Positions 8,723 through 19,494 of a stretch of DNA of 41,257 bases are shown here, piece by piece. Under the pieces are notes generated by a model, which did not search any database, was not told the DNA's origin, and saw nothing but the letters and a program-made list of their open reading frames with translations. Numbering within the stretch: position 1 is the first letter of the stretch; the number at the start of each line of letters is the position of its first letter. The position numbers were made by a program, and so were the translations under genes. Origin of the DNA: Parcubacteria group bacterium (GTDB taxonomy: Bacteria; Patescibacteriota; Minisyncoccia; Phycocordibacterales; Phycocordibacteraceae); NCBI GenBank assembly GCA_028286545.1, contig JAQBRJ010000026.1, positions 1 through 41,257 of the forward strand. The letters run 5' to 3'.

Positions 8723-10016
8723 GACTAGTGCGCATCTGTCTTGTGCGGGCAGCCCTGTGCCTGGCGAGCGAGAAACGATGAGCCTCAGAGTTTGCGAGCA
8801 CAGCATCTGCGTCGGTAATACCTGCTCGTAATCCTCCAAGCACTTCGCGCGGTCGATGTCGTTCGTCTTTCACGACAGCAACAACGGGAATGCCAATCCC
8901 CACTTCCTTTAATAATGCTTCGGCAGCTTTCTTGTGGGTCTTGCCACCGTCTATAACAAAAGCTTTTGGCAGGGGCCATTCATTGTGACCGAGGCGACGT
9001 GAAAGTATCTCGCGCAGCGAGGCGATGTCGTCGTTGGTCGACTTCCCTCCCAATCCCTGAATTTTAAACATGCGGTAGTCCGACTTCAGCGGCATACTGT
9101 TCTCGATTGCGACCATAACGCCAATAGCATTGGTGCCTCCAATATGGGCTGTGTCGTATGCTTCAATGCGCGGGCCAGCAGGGAGGTCGGTGCGATCGTC
9201 GCGAATGAGCGATACGTCTTGCACGTGATCGAGCGCAAAGAGCTGCCCGCGCAGCGTAGCAGCGTCTTCGAAGCGTTCTTCCTTAGCAGCGAGTTTCATC
9301 TCTCGTGTAAGAGTAGTGCGCAATGCCTTCACGCGACCTGACAAAAATAAACTTACATGCTGAATTGAGCGCATGTATTCTTTGCGATCCATATCGCGTG
9401 GATATTGTCCTATTTGACGATTGAATTCGACGTTGGCCTGCAAGTGCTTGTTGCCAGTACTGACTACCCGACCAGCGCGCTCTGGGTCGCGAATGATGGG
9501 CTTCGCGGTGTCATAGAATGGAAAGATTTTGCGAATCAGTCGCAGTGCTTCGCGCAACTGATATCCAGAAGGAAACGGACCGTACGCCACTTTAAACGCT
9601 ACCGGCGGCGCTTCGTACGTCTGTTTGTTATTGAAATCAATATCCTTCCCACGCACTGCAATGACTCTCGGAATATCTTCGTCGGTGATAAGCGCATACA
9701 AAAACGTCTTGTCGTCCTTGCCCATCGAGTTGGCTGGTGGATTGTGCTCGCGAATGAGCGCAGCTTCGCGTACAAGTGCCTCAAGAACTGTCGGCGTTGG
9801 TTCGTGCATGAGCCCGTCAGCCTGAGTCACCATGTCTACAAGACGCGGGCCTCGGGTAGAAATGAGTTCAGCATCAAAATACGAACGGACACGATCACGC
9901 AGCGACGTCGCCTTTCCTACATACAATATCTTCTTCGACTTTCCTTTACCTTTCGTAAATAAATACACGCCAGGGCAGTCCGGCAGGTCGAGTTTCTTGA
10001 GATCGGTGCGCTCCAT
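8709..10016 (-). CDS. uvrC: UvrC excinuclease subunit, short form
   Basis: GIY-YIG region CPGVYLFTKGKGKSKKILYVGKATSLRDRVRSYF, UVR motif EERFEDAATLRGQLFAL, RNase H-like region EAYDTAHIGGTNAIGVMVAIE...FVIDGGKTH. Start at MERTDLKK. Confidence 0.9.
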   Translation of the reverse strand: MERTDLKKLDLPDCPGVYLFTKGKGKSKKILYVGKATSLRDRVRSYFDAELISTRGPRLVDMVTQADGLMHEPTPTVLEALVREAALIREHNPPANSMGKDDKTFLYALITDEDIPRVIAVRGKDIDFNNKQTYEAPPVAFKVAYGPFPSGYQLREALRLIRKIFPFYDTAKPIIRDPERAGRVVSTGNKHLQANVEFNRQIGQYPRDMDRKEYMRSIQHVSLFLSGRVKALRTTLTREMKLAAKEERFEDAATLRGQLFALDHVQDVSLIRDDRTDLPAGPRIEAYDTAHIGGTNAIGVMVAIENSMPLKSDYRMFKIQGLGGKSTNDDIASLREILSRRLGHNEWPLPKAFVIDGGKTHKKAAEALLKEVGIGIPVVAVVKDERHRPREVLGGLRAGITDADAVLANSEAHRFSLARHRAARTRQMRTSLDKK

Positions 10017-10097
10017 ATAGGTATGGTACGAGGTTATGCAGCTTCTCGCAAAAGTAGAAAATATTCGGTCCGCGCATTTCTGCACGAACCGTTTCCT

Positions 10098-10373
10098 TCA
10101 ACCTGTCCGCTTAACGGAATCTACCCATGCTCGTGGATACCTTACGTCGCGCTGGCTACATCGAATGATGTGATATGGCACGACGCCGGTCGCCTTCAAC
10201 TTCGCCATTTCTTGCGAAACACGCATGTCGATGTCTCGCGAACCATCATGGATCATGCGAGAGTGGTAAATAATTCTTTCGTCGCTGATGTCAGCGCCAA
10301 AGCCATAGTGCTCTCGAATGATTCGCAACTCTTCGCACTCTTCAGCGGGTTGCAGAGGTGCTGCCGTCGCCAT
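10098..10373 (-). CDS. Hypothetical protein (91 aa)
   Basis: ORF with SD-like AGGGAGA upstream of ATG. Confidence 0.55.
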   Translation of the reverse strand: MATAAPLQPAEECEELRIIREHYGFGADISDERIIYHSRMIHDGSRDIDMRVSQEMAKLKATGVVPYHIIRCSQRDVRYPRAWVDSVKRTG

Positions 10374-10480
10374 CGTCCGTCTCCCTGGTTTGGGCTAAAA
10401 CTGCCCTGGGTGTGCTTCTAAAGTCTTATGATATCACTCAGCGTGAAACCGAATAGCCTTATCCACCTTGAATCAAGTAA

Positions 10481-10509
10481 TTGACGCTTTGATTTTCTCT
10501 CTGTATAAC
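10481..10509 (+). promoter_or_regulatory. Sigma70-type promoter of the 10539 gene
   Basis: TTGACG (10481-10486), 17-nt spacer, TATAAC (10504-10509). Confidence 0.65.
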
Positions 10510-10538
10510 TGGTGAGTGAACTAGAGAGAGGGTTTGAA

Positions 10539-11018
10539 ATGACGGAGATACGGAATTCGACCTATTACATAGGTCCGCATCGAGTACCACATCATGTGTT
10601 CGTTGCAGCATTTGTCGGGATCACCGGCCTGCTGCTCGCGCACTTCGTGACGCTGTCAACGGCAAGTCGGACGTTCATTTTATGCGTCACGGCGGTCGAA
10701 GCAGGCAGTCGGCTATTTCGTGCAGCAATGTTCTTTGTGGGCAACAAAGACGCGCATCCGCAGCGCATCGTTGCCCATCTCGCCGAGGTTCTGCTGACGG
10801 CGAGTGGCGGTGCCTGGCTGGCACATACATATCTCGAAGGGGAGAACATCAAGATCTTCTTCGCGCTGATCTTTCTGCGGGTCGCCAAACACGTGGTCCA
10901 GATACTGGATCACTACTTCAGTTGGCGCGAGGAGCTCGCCAAGGAGCGCAAAATTCTTGCGCTCCACTCGAGTGAACCGGAGAGATGGCCGCCAGCATCA
11001 CCACGAATCGTTTCGTAA
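10539..11018 (+). CDS. Small multi-pass membrane protein, unknown function
   Basis: MTEIRNSTYYIGPHRVPHHVF..., about four hydrophobic segments; GAGAGAGGG upstream of ATG. Confidence 0.7.
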   Translation: MTEIRNSTYYIGPHRVPHHVFVAAFVGITGLLLAHFVTLSTASRTFILCVTAVEAGSRLFRAAMFFVGNKDAHPQRIVAHLAEVLLTASGGAWLAHTYLEGENIKIFFALIFLRVAKHVVQILDHYFSWREELAKERKILALHSSEPERWPPASPRIVS

Positions 11019-11050
11019 CACACTACGAGACGATTTTTTATTTCTATAGT

Positions 11051-13747
11051 CTATTTTTTCTCGTTCGTCTTGCCCTCTACACTTTTCTTACGTTTCTTGG
11101 CCTTTGCAAACATCTTTGCGAGGTACGTGCCAGTATGTGAGCCTTCTGTCTCTGCGATTTCCTCAGGAGTTCCCTTTGCCACAACTTTACCGCCGCCCAC
11201 GCCGCCTTCAGGACCAAAGTCGATGAGGTAATCGCATGACTTGATGAGGTCAAGATTATGCTCAATCACGACAACAGTGTTACCACGACGAACGAGCTCC
11301 TGGAGTATTTCGATAAGCTTGCGAACGTCTTCGTAGTGAAGACCGACCGTAGGCTCGTCGAGAAGGTACAGTGTCTTCATCGTCACCGGACGGTATAGCT
11401 CGCTCGCAATCTTCACGCGCTGCGCTTCACCTCCTGAGAGCGTTGTTGCTGACTGGCCGAGTGTAAGGTATTCAAGACCCGTTGAGTTTAGGGTTTCAAG
11501 GCGGTCGTTAATAGACGGAATATCCTTAAAAAATGCTTCGGCTTCTTCGATGGTCATTTTGAGCACGTCGTAGATATTCTTTCCACGATATGTAACTTCG
11601 AGGGTCTCTTTCATATAACGCGTACCGTTACAGACGTCACAGGTCACATACACTGTCGGCAAGAAGTGCATTTCCACGGCGATCATTCCGTTACCTTGGC
11701 AAGCTTCGCAGCGACCACCGGCAACGTTGAAGGAGAATCGTCCTGGCTTCCAGCCACGTGCGCGTGCCTCGCTTGAAGCCGAGAAGAGATCGCGGATGAG
11801 CGTGAAGGCACCGGTGTATGTCGCAGGGTTCGAACGTGGGGTGCGACCAATTGGCGACTGATCGATGAGCACAACGCGGCCGAAGTATTCGGTGCCAGTG
11901 ATGCTTGCGCAATTAGCAACCGGTGTCTCACGCTTCGCAAAGCGCGCTGCAACATTCTTGTGAAGCACGTCGTACAAGAAGCTCGACTTACCGGAGCCCG
12001 ATACACCCGTAATACCCACAAGCTTCCCAAGTGGCACGTCTACATTCAAATTCTTCAGGTTATGAAGCGTCGCTCCCTTCACTTTGATAGAGCCTTTCTC
12101 GCTGGTACGACGCTCTTCAGGAATCGGTATCTCTGTTTCTTCGCGAAGATATGAAAGGGTAAGTGAGTTACTGTCGTTCTTGGGTGCGGTAAGAAGGTCA
12201 TCAAGCCAACCAGCTGCTACGACTTGCCCGCCGTGCGTTCCTGCACCTGGACCAATGTCCACGAGGTAGTCCGCGGCATAAATAGTATCTTCGTCATGCT
12301 CCACGACGAGAATCGTGTTGCCAAGCTCCTTCAAACGCAGAAGCGTAGAAATAAGCCTGTCGTTGTCGCGCTGGTGAAGGCCGATAGTTGGCTCATCAAG
12401 CACGTAGAGAGCCCCTACGAGCCCTGTGCCGAGCTGTGAGGCCAGTCTGATGCGCTGTGCTTCCCCACCAGAAAGCGTTGCTGCTGAACGATTAAGGGTG
12501 AGGTAGTCGAGACCGACGTTGAGCATGAAGTCGAGACGAGCCGTGATTTCACGAATGATGGGAAGGGCGATTTCTGAACGCATCTCAGAAAGCTCAAGAT
12601 GATCCATGAACTCCTTTGCTTCGCGAATCGAGAAGTCCGTGAAGTTTACGATATTGATACCGAGACCATTGTTGATCTTTGGATTCTTTTTGCCTGAAAG
12701 ATATACACGAAGCGATTCAGGACGAAGTCGAAGACCGTGACAAGTTGGGCAGGGTTCATCAGAGAACAGTGACTTTGTGCCGAGACCGTTACACGCAGGA
12801 CATGCGCCATACGGGCTGTTGAAAGAGAAAAGACGCGGTTCAACTTCCGGAAAGGACATGCCGTCGTCAGGACAAATAAATTTGGACGAAAGCGTTTCGA
12901 GCGTGCCGTCAGCGTGCTGAATCTTCACGAGTCCATCGCTTTCTTTGAGGGCGAGTTCGAGAGCTTCGGAGAGACGCTCGCGTGCAGGGTCTGGGTTGCG
13001 CACAAACTCAGATACGAAAATAGAATCCACCACTGCATCAATGTCATGACGCTTGTTGCGGTCGAGCGTAATCTTCTCGCGAAGTGAGTGCACAACGCCA
13101 TCGATCAATACTTTTTCGTAGCCTTTGCTAAGAAGATCGTAGAGAAGCTGATAGTACTCGCCTTTTCGTCCGACAACGACCGGTGCGTATACCACTACGG
13201 TGCTGCGATCAAATTCCACACCCATGACTTTCTCAGCATTTGCGCCACCAGTCTTTGCATCGATACGATTCTTAATCAAACGAATCATCTCTTCCTTCGA
13301 GAGGCGAATGATCGGCACATCGTGGTTAATACAATACGGCTGGCCGACACGTGCATACAGCACGCGAAGGTAGTCGTAAATTTCTGTCACCGTCGCAACG
13401 GTCGAACGCGGGTTATTAGAACGACTCTTTTGATCTATGGAAATAGCAGGAGAAAGACCGGTGATCTCATCAACGTCTGGCTTCTGCATCTGGTTCAAGA
13501 ACTGGCGAGCATATGCTGAAAGCGACTCAACATAGCGACGCTGGCCTTCGGCAAAGATCGTATCAAAGGCAAGCGATGACTTACCCGAGCCAGAGAGCCC
13601 GGTGAGCACGGTCATAACACCTCTCGGAATATCAACCGACAGGTTCTTCAAATTATGCGTACGAGCGCCCTTCACTCGGATCCAGTCTTCGCCGATGTGT
13701 TGTTCATGCGCCACTTTATTTGATTTTGGTTCTTTCGCCATGAAGGT
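11051..13747 (-). CDS. uvrA: UvrA excinuclease ATPase subunit
   Basis: [37 protein letters not shown], two ABC signature/Walker sets, [14 protein letters not shown] and [14 protein letters not shown] zinc modules. Start at [10 protein letters not shown]. Confidence 0.97.
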   Translation of the reverse strand, partial: TFMAKEPKSNKVAHEQHIGEDWIRVKGARTHNLKNLSVDIPRGVMTVLTGLSGSGKSSLAFDTIFAEGQRRYVESLSAYARQFLNQMQKPDVDEITGLSPAISIDQKSRSNNPRSTVATVTEIYDYLRVLYARVGQPYCINHDVPIIRLSKEEMIRLIKNRIDAKTGGANAEKVMGVEFDRSTVVVYAPVVVGRKGEYYQLLYDLLSKGYEKVLIDGVVHSLREKITLDRNKRHDIDAVVDSIFVSEFVRNPDPARERLSEALELALKESDGLVKIQHADGTLETLSSKFICPDDGMSFPEVEPRLFSFNSPYGACPACNGLGTKSLFSDEPCPTCHGLRLRPESLRVYLSGKKNPKINNGLGINIVNFTDFSIREAKEFMDHLELSEMRSEIALPIIREITARLDFMLNVGLDYLTLNRSAATLSGGEAQRIRLASQLGTGLVGALYVLDEPTIGLHQRDNDRLISTLLRLKELGNTILVVEHDEDTIYAADYLVDIGPGAGTHGGQVVAAGWLDDLLTAPKNDSNSLTLSYLREETEIPIPEERRTSEKGSIKVKGATLHNLKNLNVDVPLGKLVGITGVSGSGKSSFLYDVLHKNVAARFAKRETPVANCASITGTEYFGRVVLIDQSPIGRTPRSNPATYTGAFTLIRDLFSASSEARARGWKPGRFSFNVAGGRCEACQGNGMIAVEMHFLPTVYVTCDVCNGTRYMKETLEVTYRGKNIYDVLKMTIEEAEAFFKDIPSINDRLETLNSTGLEYLTLGQSATTLSGGEAQRVKIASELYRPVTMKTLYLLDEPTVGLHYEDVRKLIEILQELVRRGNTVVVIEHNLDLIKSCDYLIDFGPEGGVGGGKVVAKGTPEEIAETEGSHTGTYLAKMFAKAKKRKKSVEGKTNEKK

Positions 13748-13789
13748 TTTGTGTAGGATGCCACGATCTGCCAATACTACGGAAATTCC

Positions 13790-13809
13790 CCTGTCCGTGG
13801 CGGGACAGG
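13790..13809. repeat. Hairpin between the 13833-14654 gene and uvrA
   Basis: cctgtccgtggcgggacagg. Confidence 0.45.
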
Positions 13810-13832
13810 TACAAATGCATTATACCACAGAG

Positions 13833-14654
13833 CTAAGCTGCTCGCTTATAACGTAACTTTTGTTGCTTCACTTGAGTGACAACCGCTTTTGCTTTAGCAA
13901 TACGCTCAAGAATCATGGTGTGGAAATCGTTTATTGATGCGCTTTCCTGTTTACGAGGAAATAACTCAGTCAAAGATTTACCTGAAGCTACTATAATGGA
14001 GTTCAAAAACTGTTTACCTTCCTCTCCTTTAAAACGCTCTTCGAGCATATCTAATTTTGACTCTAGCAAGTCAATTACTTCAAAGTCATGCATCTCTAGA
14101 TATTCTGGGTTCAATTGATAATTGAACCTCGCACTTGCAAAGTCAAAATAGCTAACAGCATTAGCCTTAATGCGTAGATTATGGTGTTCTGCATCCTTCA
14201 TTCCCTGCTCCTGATATAAGTCACGATCTACATCACCAAATACCGATTTAAGAAGCATAATATCTGCTTCAATTTCTTGGTGATTGGTTTTCTGTACAAT
14301 TTTATCGTGAGCAAGAACCTTTGAGTAGAATTCTTTTCCCGATTCGCCTTCGAGACTAACGATATCTGCAACGTTTATTATTCCCTTTAGCATTCTAGCG
14401 ATAGCCTGCTGCCTCTCGGGGTCGTAACGGGCTTCCAGTTGAACAAATTTGTTAACTCCATCAGTAAAGATTTCCTTCTTATGATGCGTTTGCGTCACGT
14501 CTCCTGACTCTCTTGGGGTGGAGTCCAGCCTAACCTGTGTGTATAAGGTAGGGTCAGCTTCGGAGTAACTTTGCCCTGTTTCTACAGGTTCTATTTTTGA
14601 GGAATTCTTAGGCTCCAGTCGCGATGGAAATGGATTGAAGCGTCCAAATTTCAT
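13833..14654 (-). CDS. Hypothetical protein (273 aa)
   Basis: Long ORF collinear with response regulator upstream and uvrA downstream. Confidence 0.7.
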   Translation of the reverse strand: MKFGRFNPFPSRLEPKNSSKIEPVETGQSYSEADPTLYTQVRLDSTPRESGDVTQTHHKKEIFTDGVNKFVQLEARYDPERQQAIARMLKGIINVADIVSLEGESGKEFYSKVLAHDKIVQKTNHQEIEADIMLLKSVFGDVDRDLYQEQGMKDAEHHNLRIKANAVSYFDFASARFNYQLNPEYLEMHDFEVIDLLESKLDMLEERFKGEEGKQFLNSIIVASGKSLTELFPRKQESASINDFHTMILERIAKAKAVVTQVKQQKLRYKRAA

Positions 14655-14660
14655 AGTGCG

Positions 14661-15038
14661 CTACGCAGGAAGAAACTCGCCAATCTTCGCGACGATTTCG
14701 TCGATGTCGACTTCGGCCTTTACGAGGTACGCATTCGCGCCAAGCGCCATAACGCGTTCCTTGTCTGTTGGCGCTCCGAGGTTTGAAACTACGATTACCG
14801 GCACGGTCTTCCCTTCATCATCGCGCTTACGAAGTGCTTCAAGTACTGCAAAGCCATCCATAATAGGAAGCATGAGATCCAGAAGGATCACTGCGGGCTT
14901 AAATTTGTCATAGAGAGCAAGTGCCTCATTGCCGTCTGCTGCATAGAGGGTCTGATACTTACCAGCAAAGGTGTGCCCAAGGAGATTCTTAAGGACTGGG
15001 TCGTCTTCGACAACGAGAATAAAGCTTGTTTCGTTCAT
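14661..15038 (-). CDS. Single-domain response regulator (receiver domain)
   Basis: ILVVEDDPVLKNLL, AVILLDLMLPIMDGFAVLEAL, VPVIVVSNLG; TATAAT 6 nt upstream of ATG. Confidence 0.93.
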   Translation of the reverse strand: MNETSFILVVEDDPVLKNLLGHTFAGKYQTLYAADGNEALALYDKFKPAVILLDLMLPIMDGFAVLEALRKRDDEGKTVPVIVVSNLGAPTDKERVMALGANAYLVKAEVDIDEIVAKIGEFLPA

Positions 15039-15052
15039 ATATAAATTATACC

Positions 15053-16150
15053 CTACTCGGCCGTTGGCAACGAAAGGGTAAAGGTTGTACCTGGACCTTC
15101 CGTATTGCTCGCAAAATCAAGATCACCGCCATGGTCTGTCGCGATGGTACGTGCGATATACAACCCGAGACCATTTCCGGCGTTTTCCTTCACAATGGCG
15201 TTATCAGCCCGATAGAAACGTTCAAAGATGTTGTTACGGTCTTTGGGAGTAATGCCTATACCCGTGTCGCGTACTCGTACCAGTACCCGTCCTGGTACGC
15301 TCGATGTCATAATCTGCACGCTTCCGCCTGCAGGCGTATAGCGAATCGCATTCTCAACAAGATTATTAAGCACCCATTTAATCTGCTCACGGTCAGCGCG
15401 GACTTTTGGAAGTTTCTCTCCACTATCTTTGTAGTACACTGCAACGTTACTCTTCTGAGCAAGCAGACTAAAATCAGCAGTGACCGAAGATACAAGCTCA
15501 CGAAGGTCAGTCGAGGTAAACACGTATTTGTGCTTACCAGACTCAATGCTCGAGATATCAAGGAGAGTACCGACAATAGCAACAAGGTCATGCGACTTCC
15601 CTACGGCACTTGCGACAAGCGCGTGTTGGCTTTCTGTGAGTTGCTCTTTCTCAAGTGCTTCAAGTGCCCAGCGAATACCCGTAAGCGGCGTGCGGAGCTG
15701 ATGCGCAGCGGTGGAAATGAAGTCGGACTTCACGCGAGAGATTTCAACATCATGCGCATGCACTTCTTCAAAGTTAGCCGTGAAGTTCACAAATGACTGA
15801 GCAAAGGCCTGCATTTCTTTTGATGAATGTGAAAATGGCGGTAGCGATGCAAGCTTTTGCGTTACGGCAAAATCAGACATTGCACGCGTTATCACTCGTA
15901 CAGGCCTCACAATTATTCGATCAAGGAGGATATAGAGAAGGACGAATATAAGTATATTCATCAACCCAAAGAGCACTACATATATGAGCCATGGACCGTA
16001 AGTTGCTATCGACGTTGAATCAAAGGAAGCGAAGGCCTTGATGATTGGTCCCGGAGCTCCCCAAGCGCCATATAAAATGAAGCCAATGAAGGCGAGTAAG
16101 AGAACGAGAGAGGATGCAAGGAGAAGGGCGAGGTAGGCACGCAAGTTCAT
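15053..16150 (-). CDS. Membrane sensor histidine kinase
   Basis: Two TM segments, DFISTAAHQLRTPLTGIRWALEAL, NNLVENAIRYTPAGG, DTGIGI, GNGLGLYIAR. Start at MNLRAYLALLL. Confidence 0.93.
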   Translation of the reverse strand: MNLRAYLALLLASSLVLLLAFIGFILYGAWGAPGPIIKAFASFDSTSIATYGPWLIYVVLFGLMNILIFVLLYILLDRIIVRPVRVITRAMSDFAVTQKLASLPPFSHSSKEMQAFAQSFVNFTANFEEVHAHDVEISRVKSDFISTAAHQLRTPLTGIRWALEALEKEQLTESQHALVASAVGKSHDLVAIVGTLLDISSIESGKHKYVFTSTDLRELVSSVTADFSLLAQKSNVAVYYKDSGEKLPKVRADREQIKWVLNNLVENAIRYTPAGGSVQIMTSSVPGRVLVRVRDTGIGITPKDRNNIFERFYRADNAIVKENAGNGLGLYIARTIATDHGGDLDFASNTEGPGTTFTLSLPTAE

Positions 16151-16208
16151 GCAAATATCGTAGCACGCTTGTAGTACTCCAAATTCCCTCCCTCTGAGTT
16201 CTCGTGTC

Positions 16209-18317
16209 CTATCGACGTCTTCGAGGCGCTGAACTTGATTTCTTCTTTGCAGGCGATTTCGCTGGCACTTCTTTCCCTTCAAGATGATAAATCTCATCGC
16301 GTAGGATTGCAGCGGTCTCGAAGTCGAGCGCCTCTACCGCCTCACTCATTTGCTGTCGCTTGTCTTTCAAAAAGGCTTTTGGGTCTTCTGCATACAGCTT
16401 TGAGTCAAGTGTAAGAAGCTCATGCACGGTCTTGTCGTGTTCACTACGCATGCTTGCAGCAATGTCTTTAATCTCCTTGATGATAGTGGCCGGTGTAATG
16501 CCATGCTCAGTATTGTAGGCAACCTGAATGGCGCGACGACGATTTGTCTCAGAAATAGCACGAGTCATGGAGCCGGTCATGACATCGGCATATAGAATAA
16601 CGCGACCGAGCACATTGCGGGCAGCGCGCCCAATAGTTTGAATAAGTGACGTTTCAGAACGAAGGAACCCTTCCTTGTCAGCGTCGAGAATACCCACGAG
16701 CTCAACTTCAGGCAGATCGAGACCTTCGCGAAGCAAGTTCACGCCCACAAGAATATCAAATGTTCCCTTTCGGAATTCTGTGAGGATAGTGATGCGATCG
16801 ATAGTCTTTACATCGCTATGAAGATATTCAGCTTTAATGCCGCGTTCTTTAAGGAATGTTGAAAGATCCTCGGCCATTTGTTTGGTGAGGGTCGTTGCGA
16901 GCGCGCGGCCTCCGCGCGCAATAACAATCTCAGCTTCGTTTATGAAGTCAGCAACCTGTCCCTTATATGACGCATCAACGTTTACATCGTCTGTAACGCC
17001 TGCGCCTTCAGCAATAGGTCGAACGACGAGCTCTGGATCAATAAGACCTGTTGGGCGAATGATTTGTTCTACGAATTGACCGATCGGAGCCACGCTGTGT
17101 TCCTTTTCATAGTTACCGGGTGTTGCCGTCGTAAAAATTACCTGGCCTATTTTCTTTTCAAATTCCTCAAACTTAAGTGGGCGATTATCAAGTGCCGACG
17201 GCAAACGGAAACCGTGCTCGATAAGCATATCTTTGCGAGACTTGTCGCCAGCGTACATTCCGCCGATCTGCGAGACCGTTACGTGAGACTCGTCGATAAT
17301 AGTAAGGAAGTCGGCACTGCCATCTTTGTTGTGTGGGAAATACGAAAGCAATGTATGTGGTGCTTCGCCCGGTGCGCGACCATCAAAGTGGCGTGAGTAG
17401 TTCTCGATACCATTCGTATAGCCAATCTCACGGATGAGTGACAAATCGTGAAGCGTACGACGCTTGATGCGCTCACCTTCCAAGAGTTTCTCTTCACGTT
17501 TAAATCTTGCGAGACGTTCATCCAATTCGGCACGAATGTCTTCCATGGCACGTTCACGATCTTCATCACTCGAGACAAAGTGTTTGGCGGGGAATATGAA
17601 AAGATTGTCGGGAGTGCCCGTGAGTGCACGAGAAACAGGATCAAGACACTCAATATGCGTGATCGATTCTTCATCGAAGGCGATGCGATAGATAGCGCGC
17701 TCGTTCACCGGCATAAGCTCCAGCGCGTTCCCTACTGCGCGGATCTTTCCTGGTTCCAGGTCAGCGGTCGTGCGTTCAAAGTAAATATGAATAAGTTTGC
17801 GAATAAGCGCAGCACGATTTTCCTTTGCGCCCACCTCAAGCTTTACGTGAACCTTCTCATAGTTCTCTGGAGAACCGAGACCGTAGATAGCAGACACGGA
17901 CGCTACGATGATGACGTCTTTGCGTGTAAGGAGCGCTTGCGTAGCAGCATGACGAAGACGGTCAATTTCCGCATTGATCTGTGCTTCTTTTTCAATAAAC
18001 GTATCTGAGTGCGCAATGTATGCCTCCGGCTGATAATAGTCGTAGTAGGAAACAAAATAGTGAACCGCATTCTCGGGGAAGAACTCGCGATACTCCTGCG
18101 CAAGCTGGGCTGCGAGCGTCTTATTATGCGCCATCACAAGCGTCGGCTTCTGGATGTTGTTTATGACATTCGCAGCCGTGTATGTTTTACCAGAACCCGT
18201 AACACCCACGAGCGTTTGATAGCGCAAACCATCCTTCACACCTTTGGTGAGTTTTTCAATAGCCTTTGGCTGATCACCAGCAGGCGGAAATGGGATATGC
18301 ATCTTAAAACCTGCCAT
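16209..18317 (-). CDS. uvrB: UvrB excinuclease helicase subunit
   Basis: FPPAGDQPKAIEKLTKGVKDGLRYQTLVGVTGSGKTYTAANV, YYDYYQPEAYIA, DESHVTVSQIGGMY, C-terminal UVR motif. Start at MAGFKMHIPF. Confidence 0.97.
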   Translation of the reverse strand: MAGFKMHIPFPPAGDQPKAIEKLTKGVKDGLRYQTLVGVTGSGKTYTAANVINNIQKPTLVMAHNKTLAAQLAQEYREFFPENAVHYFVSYYDYYQPEAYIAHSDTFIEKEAQINAEIDRLRHAATQALLTRKDVIIVASVSAIYGLGSPENYEKVHVKLEVGAKENRAALIRKLIHIYFERTTADLEPGKIRAVGNALELMPVNERAIYRIAFDEESITHIECLDPVSRALTGTPDNLFIFPAKHFVSSDEDRERAMEDIRAELDERLARFKREEKLLEGERIKRRTLHDLSLIREIGYTNGIENYSRHFDGRAPGEAPHTLLSYFPHNKDGSADFLTIIDESHVTVSQIGGMYAGDKSRKDMLIEHGFRLPSALDNRPLKFEEFEKKIGQVIFTTATPGNYEKEHSVAPIGQFVEQIIRPTGLIDPELVVRPIAEGAGVTDDVNVDASYKGQVADFINEAEIVIARGGRALATTLTKQMAEDLSTFLKERGIKAEYLHSDVKTIDRITILTEFRKGTFDILVGVNLLREGLDLPEVELVGILDADKEGFLRSETSLIQTIGRAARNVLGRVILYADVMTGSMTRAISETNRRRAIQVAYNTEHGITPATIIKEIKDIAASMRSEHDKTVHELLTLDSKLYAEDPKAFLKDKRQQMSEAVEALDFETAAILRDEIYHLEGKEVPAKSPAKKKSSSAPRRRR

Positions 18318-18357
18318 ATTGTTCAAGTGTACCTTTTGAAGATGAATTATAAAAGAA

Positions 18358-18400
18358 AACCACCAGTCGCTACCTCGAAGTGAAGTGTGCGACTGGCGGG
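18358..18400 (-). terminator. Intrinsic terminator of the 18406-18894 gene
   Basis: Minus: ccgccagtcgc...gcgactggtggttttctttt. Confidence 0.6.
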
Positions 18401-18405
18401 TGATG

Positions 18406-18894
18406 TTATTGATGCGGTGGCGGAAGCTGCTCGTCGGCAGGCGGAGTGACCTCCACATCGGTCGGAATGACCGGCGTGTATTGGTCGAGGATCCAGCCAC
18501 AGTAATGCGAATACTCGGCGTCGGTCGCCATATTGATTAACTGCGCTTCAGCTGCATCGTCGCTGACAGCATAGGCCGCTTTCAGCTTAGCCATCTGCGC
18601 TTCGATCCGCTCGTGCGAGGTTTGTTTCCACCACGAGCAGAGACGAATCGTTCGATCGCCTGGGGGCTCGGCGCGTACGAGGAGAACGCCGCTATCGCTG
18701 GACTGATAGCGAAGTGCGTTGACGCCCTGAAGGTGGTTCGTGCGCTTCGAGGAACGATGTGCGCTGCGATGTAGCAGCGTGGACGGCGGCACGATCACAG
18801 GTGGTGAAACGATTACCGGCGCGAGCTGAGCATATGCTACCGGAGCCTGAACGAGGCCTGCGGCAGCTACTGCTGCAATCAAAAACCAACGCAT
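18406..18894 (-). CDS. Secreted hypothetical protein
   Basis: Signal peptide MRWFLIAAVAAAGLVQAPVAYA; SD-like GGGAGAA; promoter TTGACG-17-TACAAC. Confidence 0.75.
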   Translation of the reverse strand: MRWFLIAAVAAAGLVQAPVAYAQLAPVIVSPPVIVPPSTLLHRSAHRSSKRTNHLQGVNALRYQSSDSGVLLVRAEPPGDRTIRLCSWWKQTSHERIEAQMAKLKAAYAVSDDAAEAQLINMATDAEYSHYCGWILDQYTPVIPTDVEVTPPADEQLPPPHQ

Positions 18895-18935
18895 GTATAT
18901 TCTCCCAATCCCTGAGCGACTATGCTCTGAAAAGA

Positions 18936-18964
18936 GTTGTACATTATTATATGACTATCGTCAA
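18936..18964 (-). promoter_or_regulatory. Sigma70-type promoter of the 18406-18894 gene
   Basis: Minus TTGACG (18959-18964), 17-nt spacer, TACAAC (18936-18941). Confidence 0.6.
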
Positions 18965-19012
18965 TTAGCCCTCTTACATTCGAAGCTAATGAAGAGAAAT
19001 AGTAAAAGAAAA

Positions 19013-19035
19013 GCTGAGTCACGCAGTGACTCAGC
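19013..19035 (-). terminator. Intrinsic terminator of the 19061-19405 gene
   Basis: gctgagtcac-gca-gtgactcagc perfect 10-bp stem, then ttttctttt on the minus strand. Confidence 0.8.
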
Positions 19036-19060
19036 CCTTATGTAGCATCAAGAACGATGC

Positions 19061-19405
19061 TCATTCCACGTCTTCCGGCATAGGCGGTTTCGTGGGAATC
19101 GTATATGCCACCATACCGGGACCGAAGTCGATCGATGACGCTTCGTGAGAGACGCAATCGAGAAAAACACTCCAGGACATAGCTCCTCGACAAGATTCGA
19201 GAACGCGCTGTTGCAGCTTCTGCACCTCGAGCAGCTGCTCTGGTGTCGGAGGCGGTCCACTCCCCTCATGCACAACATCAACATATCCTGCGGTTGCCAT
19301 AGCAATCGTTATTGGCGCAGGCTTGAGTGTAGCGTGATTATTCCGCGCCATAGCGGAAGAAGTAGTTGCAAGTACAGCAACAACAATCAGCTTGATCGAA
19401 ACCAT
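19061..19405 (-). CDS. Small secreted hypothetical protein
   Basis: Signal-like MVSIKLIVVAVLATTSSAMA; SD-like GAGAGGAG; promoter and terminator flank it. Confidence 0.75.
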   Translation of the reverse strand: MVSIKLIVVAVLATTSSAMARNNHATLKPAPITIAMATAGYVDVVHEGSGPPPTPEQLLEVQKLQQRVLESCRGAMSWSVFLDCVSHEASSIDFGPGMVAYTIPTKPPMPEDVE

Positions 19406-19465
19406 GACGGACTCCTCTCAGAGATTTTTCGGGCAGTATCGCACAACAACGACACTTCCAACTAC

Positions 19466-19494
19466 GTAATACGTGTGAAGCTATCTACTGTCAA
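19466..19494 (-). promoter_or_regulatory. Sigma70-type promoter of the 19061-19405 gene, partly inside the tgt 3' end
   Basis: Minus TTGACA (19489-19494), 17-nt spacer, TATTAC (19466-19471). Confidence 0.65.

Noticed and set aside
16151-16297. N-terminal extension of the histidine kinase ORF
   Set aside because: Overlaps the uvrB 3' end; the TM start MNLRAYLALLL with a -10 6 nt upstream is better.
18318-18500. N-terminal extension of the uvrB ORF
   Set aside because: Canonical UvrB starts at about MAGFKMHIPFPPAGDQP, with TACACT 8 nt upstream; the extension is non-coding-like and holds the terminator of the neighbouring gene.
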